A stretch of 64,000 nt of DNA from Chlorophyllum brunneum (Eukaryota; Basidiomycota; Agaricomycetes; Agaricales; Agaricaceae). The notes beneath the pieces are model-generated. The model searched no databases, was not told the origin of the DNA, and worked only from the letters and a program-made list of their open reading frames with translations. How positions within the stretch are numbered: position 1 is the stretch's first letter; the number at the start of each line of letters is the position of its first letter. The stretch spans positions 2,542,001 through 2,606,000 of the forward strand of contig OY756141.1 in NCBI GenBank assembly GCA_963576785.1, given 5' to 3'. Positions 55,675-64,000 of this stretch are shown piece by piece. The translations under genes and the position numbers were made by a program.

Positions 55675-58446
55675 ATGGTCCTCGACACGGTCAAGAAGGC
55701 CACCAAAAAAATTGTCGACTATCCTGAACACGACGTCCAAGTCGTCTCCACCAACGACTGGCTATCTCGCTTCTGGACAAATCCCCTTCCTCATGTAGGT
55801 TACTCCCTCCCGTCTTCCCCCTACCTCGTCGAACTTTTTTGTAGATCAAGTCATACCTTCTCGGCCTCTTCCCGATCTTGACTTGGATTACTCGGTACAG
55901 TAAGCCCCATCCCCTACTGTGCCTCTCTGCGAACAACGGGTGACCAAGCACGTACCCTCAGATATTGGCTGGCTTTCAGGCGACATCATCGCAGGCTTGA
56001 CAGTCGGCATGGTCCTCGTTCCACAAGGAATGTCGTACGCCCAGGTACCCTCACTTGCCGACGTTCATATCTGTCATGCGCAACATTCTAATATGGAAAC
56101 AGATTGCAACATTGCCGCCACAATACGGATTATACTCCTCCTTCATTGGAGTGCTACTGTACTGCGTACGTCCTAATCCTATTTTATTTACTCCATGAAT
56201 CTCATCAACAGCTGACAGTTCTTTGCCACTTCCAAAGATGTGTCTATCGGGCCTGTTGCTGTCATGTCCCTTACTGTTGCGAACGTCATCAAGCATGTGC
56301 AGGATCATCATCCTGGGGAATATGATAGCCCTACCATTGCAACCGCCTTGGCGTTCGTCTGTGGCTTTATCGTCCTTGGCATCGGTCTCTTACGCATTGG
56401 GTGGATTGTGGAATTCATCCCTATGCCGGCCGTGAGTGGCTTCATGACCGGTTCTGCCATCAGCATCGCCGCAGGACAAGTCCCAGGACTAATGGGTATC
56501 AAAGGTTTTGAGTAAGTCAAGTGATCCCGTGAGCCTGACGATAAGAATTAATGGTCGTTTCTCAGCACTCGAGCCGCAACTTATTCCGTTATCATCAACA
56601 CCTTAAAGGGTCTGCCTCGCACCCAATTGGACGCTGCATGGGGCTTGACAGGCCTTGTCACACTCTATGTTATCCGACAAGCCTGTATTTGGGGTACCAG
56701 AAAGTGGCCCCGTCGAGGTGCGCCTAATAGCTTCAAGACTCCCGTCCAAAACTGACATAAAAATAGCCCGCTTGTTCTTCTTCCTTAGTGTCATGAGGAA
56801 TGCTTTGGTTATTCTTATCTTGACCATCGCTGCTTGGTTGTACTGCCGTAAGCGAAGAGATGCGAACGGTGACTTCCCCATCAGGATATTAAAAGACGTC
56901 CCTGCTGGCTTCAAGCATGTTCGTCGGCCTCAAGTCGACAGCACTCTCGTGTCTGCAATGGCACCAGAACTACCTGTGGCCACAATCATCTTACTTCTGG
57001 AACATATCGCTATTTCTAAATGTACGTGGCTCAGGACTATCGCAGGGATCCTAGGTTAATTTGCGACTTGTGCCCGTAGCTTTTGGTCGCCTGAACGGCT
57101 ACAAAATCAATCCAAACCAAGAGCTGATTGCCATTGGTGTCACAAACACAATTGGGTCCTGCTTTGGTGCTTACCCAGCTACTGGTTCCTTTTCTCGTTC
57201 GGCACTCAAGTCCAAGTCGGGTGTCCGTACCCCTCTGGCTGGGACGATCACGGCAGTGGTCGTCATCGTTGCACTCTACGGTCTCACGGATGCCTTCTAC
57301 TGGATTCCGAATGCCGCCCTCTCTGCCATCATTATCCACGCCGTGGCCGACTTGGTCGCTTCTCCTGATCAAGTCTTCAGGTACTGGCGCGTCTCTCCCC
57401 TCGAATTTGTCATTTGGCTTGCAGCAGTCCTCATCACCATTTTCTCTTCCATCGAGAATGGTATCTACACCTCCATCTCTGCCTCCATCGCGCTTCTACT
57501 CATACGCCTTGCCCGTCCCCGTGGTTCATTCCTGGGGAGAATATCTCTGGAGTCTGAATCAGGCAGCCAGAAAGAAAAGAGAGAAATATTCGTCCCTATC
57601 AAACAAAATGGGATTAACAATCCCCACATCAAAGTCGTGCCACCAGCACCTGGAATTTTGATTTACAGGTTCGAAGAAAGTTACCTATACCCCAACTGCT
57701 CAGTGGTCAACTCTGCCCTCGTTGACTACGTGAAAGAGAATATGCGTCGGGGCAAGGACCTCAGCACGATTAAGCTTCAGGACCGCCCTTGGAATGAAAA
57801 TGGCCCCCGTCGCGGCTCAGCACAGGAGCAAGTTATGAATGAAAAGAAGCCGTGGCTTCATGCAATCGTACTCGACTTTTCTACTGTGTACGTGATATAT
57901 TTGACGCGTGTTCGGCCATAGCTAACAACTAGTCCTAAATATAGCTCGCATATTGACACCACAGCTACTCAGGCCCTCATTGATGCACGCAGTGAGATTG
58001 AAAGATGGACCGACTATCCCGTGGAGGTGAGATGCGGTCCTTCTGAAACTCCTTGCTCCTGATGCTGATCTTATTCGTCGTAGTTTCACTTCGCCACTGT
58101 CCTATCACCATGGATCCGTCGTGCCCTGGTTGCTGGAGGTTTTGGCTATGGCATGTCACACTCAAAAGTCCCTCGCGAAGTTGCTGCTGTCGTCCCCTAC
58201 CGTGATGGAAGACTTCCTGACGATACTTCGAGTCGACCTGCGAGTGATATTGAAACCGGTGACATCAAGACGACAACTAGGAGCTCGGAGAATACCGTCG
58301 AGGCTAGGAGTTGGGAGCCCGTTATACCTGAAAAAACACCATTCATCCACATTGACCTTACATCCGCCGTTCGTGCTGCAGAAAGTGGGCTGAGCAGAGT
58401 GTCGGGACTAGGCGAGAAGTCGCGTGAAGGTGTCTCAGGGGACTAG
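55675..58446 (+). CDS. SulP-family sulfate permease
   Basis: High-affinity plasma-membrane sulfate/proton symporter type. MVLDTVKKATKKIVDYPEHD, SYLLGLFPILTWITRY, NIGWLSGDIIAGLTVGMVLV and PQGMSYAQIATLPPQYGLYS form the first transmembrane part with the SulP signature. Then VSIGPVAVMSLTVANVI, RIGWIVEFIPMPAVSGFMTG, ELPVATIILLLEHIAISKSF, GSCFGAYPATGSFSRSALKS and AALSAIIIHAVADLVASPDQ, about 10-12 helices overall. The C-terminal STAS domain is split by an intron: LHAIVLDFSTV / SHIDTTATQALIDA. It ends with an ~80-residue acidic/Ser tail. About eight introns; complete. Confidence 0.93.
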
Positions 58447-58921
58447 AATTCGCTTTCCATTTGTGCCTTGTTGATTTGTAATGTAATACCGTATGTTTCT
58501 CTGTCACATAGTTTCATCAGTCCGCATTTGTATTTGTAGGTTCTTACCACAAGAGCTAACCCGGTTAATAACAATCCTTGATTTTTGCGCGCATCAGATA
58601 TGAATAAGCTCTCCCGTAGAGGTGTCGGCATGGGAGTTTGCAAACTGATTGAAGAAGGCTCCCGATCAGGCATATTACCGAAGTCCGACATAATTCCATT
58701 TATCATTCATAAAACACAGTGGACACTCCAAATGCATGATAGGTGCCCGGCGTAGAGTAATACAATTGGTGACTTCACGGCAGTTGCAACCGAAAGAACC
58801 CCCTGGTCTCCAGGTAAACTGAGACGACGATGGGCATGGCCTGGGATGGGAAATATCACGAGGGTGAGTTGTTGGGACTCGGAGGCACCTGAACGAGGGT
58901 GTTGATTCGAAATTGAGCCAG
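58447..58921. other. convergent 3' flanks, nothing recognised
   Basis: Between the SulP (+) and CMC2 (-) stops. A reverse frame of 87 codons (58443-58706) is open but shows no domain or start context. Confidence 0.4.
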
Positions 58922-59261
58922 CTATAGAGCCCGGAAGTCCTTGAGAGCTTGGTCCGCTTTGGCCTTTCTCTCTTTTGCTGCTTCTCGATTGCGAGCTGAG
59001 CGAGCAACGCGCTTTATTGGTGGCAACTGTCAGCTAACTTGGGATGGCCGCGGATTCGTAGAACTTTACTTCGGTCCGGAGGCAGTGATTCAACTCGTCT
59101 TTCTGCCTGTTGCAAGCACCCGTCAACTTCCGCCAGGTGCTACCGTGGCATTCCTCAAGAGCCTTGATAAATTCCTGGCAGGCTGGGCGGGGGTGAGAAA
59201 GGACGGTGGAAAAGGTTGAGAAGTGCTGACCGGTTCTCTTATCCGAGAGCTGCGGGTGCAT
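58922..59261 (-). CDS. CMC2: Cmc2, twin CX9C cytochrome oxidase assembly protein
   Basis: Intermembrane-space protein needed for cytochrome c oxidase assembly. MHPQLSDKRT is spliced (intron with acceptor CCCAG near 59186) to ACQEFIKALEECHGSTWRKL and TGACNRQKDELNHCLRTE, then after a second intron RVARSARNREAAKER to ALKDFRAL. The two CX9C motifs (CQEFIKALEEC, CNRQKDELNHC) and the MHPQL start are diagnostic. The product is about 75 residues. Without the first intron the frame stays open but inserts ~14 residues not found in the family. Confidence 0.9.
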
Positions 59262-59452
59262 GGGAGGGAAGGTTGAGAGGTCCGTACGAGGACGGAGGCC
59301 AGATTTGGTAAGGGTCGCACGTCCAGAGTTCGGTTTGGCACGGAACGATCAAGGCCGTGTTTGCAGATTAGATGCGATGCTAATCTGTCGCTCAATAAAT
59401 AAATCACCCCGGCCTTTTCTCTACTCTGCACCCCTTCCCTCCTTTCTCCACA
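59262..59452. promoter_or_regulatory. divergent promoter CMC2/transketolase
   Basis: 191 bp separate the starts. AATAAATAAAT at about 59394-59404 could act as a TATA-like element for transketolase, followed by a CT-rich stretch (CCTTTTCTCTACTCTG) typical of strongly expressed fungal genes. Confidence 0.5.
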
Positions 59453-62265
59453 ATGGCCTTCACCCATACCAACACTGACGATGTTGCGATCGCAACCATC
59501 CGTACCCTCGCTGTAGACACCGTCGGCAAGGCCAACTCTGGCCATCCTGGTTCGTCCTATTGTTTGTCGATGGCAGAATATCTCCTCATTATTCTGCAGG
59601 TGCCCCCATGGGCATGGCCCCCGTCGCTCACGTTCTCTTCTCCCGGTAAGCCTACTTACTCTAGCGAAGGCTAACTTTTGTTCGTCCTAACCGACGCCCT
59701 GCTCAAGCTTCATCAACGCCAACCCTCAAAACTCCAAGTGGTTCAACCGCGACCGTTTCGTTCTTTCCAACGGGTTTGTACCTTGACCGCCCTCCCAGCA
59801 TTCTCCTCACCGATCACCCCGCTTTATCTAGTCATGCGTGAGTCTATTCCTGGAGCGATCATGGTATCTTAGTCGAACCCTGCTATCAGCTGCGCTTTGC
59901 AATACGTCCTCCTGCACCTCCTCGGATACAAGCTCGCCTTGGACGACCTCAAAGCCTTCCGCCAAGTCGACTCAAAGACTCCCGGCCACCCCGAGGCTGG
60001 CCACACCGATGGTAGGTGTAAAGTAGTACACCCCCATGCATCCTTCTGACGGGAATCTACTCCCCAGGCATCGAGGTCACAACTGGTCCCCTTGGTCAGG
60101 GCTTTGGTAATGGCGTTGGTCTTGCCGTCGCTCAGGCTCACCTCGCTGCTTTGTATAACAAGGAAGGTTTCGATTTGATCAACAATTACACTTATGGTAG
60201 GCGACCGCACTTCATTTTCTTTGGCAAGTTACTTAATTTGGGTTGGAGTTTTCACGGGTGACGGCTGTCTCATGGAGGGTGTTGCCTCTGAGGCTGCCAG
60301 TCTTGCTGGTCACCTCCAGCTTGGCAATCTCATCGTCGTAAGTCGCCACAGCACTTCTAGTTTTCGCTGGCCTCATTCAATCCACCTCATAGATCTATGA
60401 CGACAATCGTGAGGAACCCTGTCCTCAGCTAGTCAAGTAGTTTATACCCATTTAGATATCTCCATCGATGGCGACACTGCCTGCGCATTCACCGAAAACG
60501 TTGAACAGCGCTTTTTGTCATATGGATGGCAAGTCCTTTATGTCGAAGATGGTGATCAGTCAGTATTCTTTTCTCTGGGACTGCACCCCAACGCAAGCCT
60601 GATCCGAACTGCCTAGCGACCTTGCCGGAATCTACAATGCTATCGCCGAGGCTCGCCAAGAGAAGAACAAACCCACGATCATCCGTCTCAAGACCACAAT
60701 CGGTTTTGGTTCCAAGCAACAGGGCACCCATGGTGTTCACGGGGCTCGTGAGTCGAGTGTGTTGTGTTTGGATAATTTTTTGTGCTCATCGCTCCGAATT
60801 TAGCCTTGAAGGCTGACGACATCGTTCAACTAAAGCAAAAGTTCAACTTCCCTGCTGATCAGCAGTTCTATGTTCCCCAGGAGACTTACAGTTCTTACGC
60901 TGACATCGGCAAGCGCGGTGCTGCACTCGAGCAACAGTGGAACGCCTTGCTGGCTGCCTACGGCCAAAAACACCCCAAGGAGCACGCCGAGCTCGTCCGC
61001 CGCATTGAGGGCAAGCTCCCTGAAGGATGGGAACAAACTCTTCCCGTTTACAAGCCTGCCGACGCGGCCCAAGCTTCTCGCAAGCTCTCGGAGATTGTTT
61101 TGACTGCTATCACTCCCGCTCTCCCTGAGCTGATGGGTGGTTCCGCAGACTTGACCGGCAGTAACTTGACCAAGGTCAAGGGCAGTGTTGACTTCCAACA
61201 TCCTAGCACCGGATTGGGTAACTACACTGGTACCTATATTCGGTATGGTGTCCGTGAGCACGGTATGGGTGCCATCGCGAATGGTCTGCACGCCTATGGC
61301 GGTATCATCCCCTTCGTTGCCACTTTCCTTGTGAGTAGCAGCGCTGCATCTCTGGCCTCGGAAGCTGATGTTCGCTCGGTAGAACTTCGTCTCTTATGCC
61401 GCTGGTGCTGTTCGGCTTTCTGCCCTGAGCAAGCACCAGGTCATCTGGGTTGGTGAGTGTAACTGTTGAGATACATTGAGGGACAACTCTGATGAAACAT
61501 ATTAGCCACCCACGATTCCATTGGTCTAGGTGAGGACGGACCTACCCACCAGCCCATTGAAACCTTGATCCACTTCCGTGCCACCCCCAATCTCGCCTTC
61601 TGGCGCCCTGCCGATGGAAATGAGACCTCTGCTGCCTACCTCGTCGCCCTTAAATCCAAGTCGACCCCCTCTATTCTGTCCCTCTCCCGTCAGAACCTGC
61701 CCAACTTGGAAGGTTCTACCGTTGAAAAGGCCAGCCGCGGTGGCTACGTTCTCGTTGAAGAACAAAATGAGGACCTCACTATTGTCAGTACTGGTAGTGA
61801 AGTTGCCATCGCCGTCGATGCCGCCAAGAGGCTTAAGGCGGAGGGCGTCAAGACCCGTGTTGTCAGCTTACCGTGCTGGCTCACCTTCGACCAACAGGAC
61901 GAAGAGTACAAGCTGAGCGTTTTGAGGAGTGGTGCACCTGTCCTGTCCCTTGAGGCCGCTTCTACCGCCGGCTGGGCGAAGTATAGTCATGAGGTATGCA
62001 CATATGAAATCGCTATTGGGAGACGATACTGACCCCAACTGGTAGCAATACGGCCTTCCCGCGTGGGGTGCTTCAGGTCCGTACCAGAAGGTGTACGAGA
62101 AGTTTGGTCTTACTGGCAGCAGTGAGTGGTTCACAGCCGAGTTGCTTTGGTTTGTTGCTAACATTCGTCATAGACATCGCCGCCGTTGGAAAAAAGGTCG
62201 TCGAGTTCTACAAGTCAAATAACATCCCCGCTGTCTCGCCCCTCCTTAAAGCTGTCCACTTGTAA
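59453..62265 (+). CDS. TKL1: transketolase
   Basis: Thiamine-diphosphate enzyme of the non-oxidative pentose phosphate pathway; moves two-carbon units between sugar phosphates. [20 protein letters not shown] leads to [10 protein letters not shown] / [50 protein letters not shown], the ThDP motif [53 protein letters not shown], the pyrimidine-binding part [13 protein letters not shown] (catalytic Glu), [20 protein letters not shown], and the C-terminal domain [18 protein letters not shown] to [15 protein letters not shown]. About eleven short introns. All key residues are present and the length is ~680. Confidence 0.95.
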
Positions 62266-62509
62266 AGCAGACTTCGCTTAAAATGACGACTGTAGAAAAT
62301 ACCCAGTCTACCTTACCAGACAGGATAACGACTCGCTAGAAGTTACCATAGTGTAAAACCAATTGAATTGCTTTGCGCTCCTCTATGAATATGCCAATTT
62401 CTTGAGCAAATTTCCCAGTCGGTAGGGGTAGTGGAAGGATTTCTGAATGATTAAGATTGAAGGATGTACGATTGCTGCGCGTGTGGTAGGTCTATGCGAC
62501 GTAAAGGAT

Positions 62510-63060
62510 CTACTTTCTCTCGACAACAACGGAGTCCCACTTTTGCCTCTCGGCCTCCTCCTTCAAAACGTCGAGAACGTGCGGCCTGAGGTATCTGACA
62601 TCCTGTTGTATGTACATGGGCAACATATTCCAAGGGTACGGAAATTCTCGCGACATACCTCGCTCTCTGGTGTCCATTCGTTTTTCTCTAGTGGCTTGTG
62701 AAGAACACTAGCCTGAGATGCACGTTTGAGGCGGAAAGCACGGTCATAGTGCTCGTGAGGAGCCAAACGCCTGATAGCCTGAGGAAAAAGTGCGATTGAG
62801 ATTCAAAATCAATGCTACGAGTGTTGAATGGCATTCATACTCTTTGCATCGGGTCGTTCTCTTCCATCACTACACAACATTTAAGCAATTGCGGATACCT
62901 CAACCCAGCAGAGGAACGCACAAAGGTCATCGTACTTGAAGCCATACTTCCTGTAACCGGCAGCATTGGCATACCAGTTAGCAAGGGGCTTTACCCAGCT
63001 CATGAGGGTCTTCGAGGACTGGATGTAGGGAGCCAAGGAGAAGCCTAGGGGGCCGAACAT
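62510..63060 (-). CDS. QCR7: cytochrome bc1 complex subunit 7 (14 kDa)
   Basis: Matrix-side subunit of respiratory complex III. MFGPLGFSLAPYIQSSKTLM, SWVKPLANWYANAAGYRKYG and FKYDDL are followed after introns by AIRRLAPHEHYDRAFRLKRA, SQASVLHKPLEKNEWTPESE, RYLRPHVLDVLKEEAERQKW and DSVVVERK. RLAPHEHYDRAFRLKRA is the family signature. About 125 residues. Divergent from the NDK gene over 242 bp. Confidence 0.93.
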
Positions 63061-63302
63061 GGCTACAAGATTCTAAGGAGAGATGGTCTATTGAGAGTTT
63101 CGAGTTGGGCGAGTGTGCTCTGCTCCGCTCACCCGGAGGGTTCCGAGCAGCAAGTTGTATGGTCGTGTTTGGACCGTCTGTACCAATCTCGATAGCTGGT
63201 GATGGGCCGTCGATAATGAATTTGAGGGTATAAAATCTGAAAAGATTGGATTTGATCTGCAAATCTGTCCTTCTTCTCTTGCCTTCCTCCTAAAACCACA
63301 GT
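63061..63302. promoter_or_regulatory. divergent promoter QCR7/NDK with TATA box
   Basis: TATAAAA at 63229-63235 lies 68 nt before the NDK ATG, followed by CT-rich sequence (CTTCTTCTCTTGCCTTCCTC) before CCACAGTATG. A TATA box plus CT block fits a strongly expressed gene. Confidence 0.6.
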
Positions 63303-64000
63303 ATGTCCAACACCGAGCGTACCTACATCATGATCAAGGTACATCGTCGTTTTATCTAATCGCGTTTTTGACGTTGGTTCGCTAATCGCGCGTTTTGTTG
63401 TTGTTCGTGTAGCCCGACGGTGTCCAGCGCGGACTCGTCGGCAAGATCATCGCCCGCTTCGAGGAGCGTGGATTCAAGATCATCGCTCTCAAGTTCGTCC
63501 ACCCCACCGAGGACCACCTCCGAAAGCGTAAGTTTGGCCCTAATCGATCACCGCGCCCAGACCCCTGACGCGGGTTGTGCTTGTCCGATAACATAGACTA
63601 CGCTGATCTCTCCAACAAGCCCTTCTTCCCTGGCTTGGTCAAATACATGGCCTCTGGTCCCGTCGTAGCCATCGTCTTCGAAGGTCTTGATGCCGTCAAG
63701 ACTGGTCGTGCCATGCTCGGTGCTACGAACCCATTGGCTTCCCCCATTGGTACGCATACATAAGCTCTTAACCGTTGGAGGGGTGTCCTGATCGGTTGAT
63801 GGTGATAACTAGGCTCTATCCGTGGTGACTACGCCCTTGCTGTCGGCCGCAACATCATCCACGGATCCGACTCCGTTGAGAGCGCCAACAAGGAGATCGA
63901 GCTGTATGTTTCTCACGTCACTGTGCCATCACGAAGTAGGGCTGACTGGATCTTTGACAGGTGGTTCCCTGAGGGCGTCACCTCCTGGACGAGTGTCTTC
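63303..64000 (+). CDS. YNK1: nucleoside diphosphate kinase (3' end outside window)
   Basis: Transfers the terminal phosphate from ATP to other nucleoside diphosphates via a phosphohistidine. [12 protein letters not shown] is spliced to [116 protein letters not shown] and [13 protein letters not shown] at the window edge. The active-site His is in NIIHGSDS. Four introns are visible. The family ends within about 10 more residues, so nearly all of the gene is present. Confidence 0.95.

Noticed and set aside
58443..58706. Reverse 87-codon frame between SulP and CMC2
   Set aside because: No domain, convergent 3' flank position, and no splice-consistent extension.
59186..59261. N-terminal insertion in Cmc2
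   Set aside because: Better explained as a short open intron; removing it restores the MHPQL-CQEF spacing of the family.

Overview
The window is nuclear DNA from a filamentous basidiomycete, most likely an Agaricomycete. Genes lie on both strands a few hundred bases apart or less, are cut by many introns of about 45-60 bp, and encode fungal-type proteins (TmpA-like membrane protein, SulP sulfate permease, Sas10-family Lcp5, Abd1-type cap methyltransferase). A Rhizoctonia/Ceratobasidium-like genome is my guess from protein flavour; it is not proven. All gene models were spliced by eye, so exon borders are inferred. No tRNA, rRNA or CRISPR was recognised.

Layout. 1-9.4 kb: cap guanine-N7 methyltransferase; a CCCH zinc-finger reading frame broken by one in-frame stop; an Rsp5/NEDD4 ubiquitin ligase. 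9.4-17.7 kb: MIT-domain Atg38/NRBF2-like protein, Mog1, Ndc80 and a TmpA-like membrane protein. 17.7-19.2 kb: gene-poor stretch. 19.2-31.6 kb: ERI1-type exonuclease, Cms1, mitochondrial ribosomal protein mL60, SF3A1/Prp21, UBE2J-type E2, mitochondrial ribosomal protein mS37, a T5orf172/GIY-YIG-like protein, Lcp5/neuroguidin. 32-37.6 kb: a four-helix membrane protein and a long gene that reads as an IST1 domain joined to a TBC Rab-GAP-like domain.

38.4-49.9 kb is the exceptional region: six consecutive same-strand paralogs. Each has an N-terminal NYN (MARF1-like PIN-fold RNase) domain, a long Ser/Pro-rich disordered linker and a C-terminal winged-helix domain resembling OST-HTH/LOTUS. They form two subfamilies, three genes (A1-A3) then three genes (B1-B3), and share the same two introns in the same phases. 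By eye the acidic NYN active-site residues are intact in A1, A2 and B2 and altered in A3, B1 and B3. The B linkers carry Gly-Trp repeats that recall Argonaute-hook motifs. This looks like a lineage-specific expansion of RNA-processing or RNA-silencing factors.

50-64 kb is housekeeping: TACO1/YebC, a short-chain dehydrogenase, an NTF2-like protein, STRAP, SulP sulfate permease, CMC2, transketolase, QCR7 and nucleoside diphosphate kinase (cut by the window end). Several pairs are divergent over short shared promoters: MOG1/NDC80 (116 bp), ERI1/CMS1 (67 bp), mL60/SF3A1 (107 bp), UBE2J/mS37 (165 bp), CMC2/transketolase (191 bp), QCR7/NDK (242 bp).
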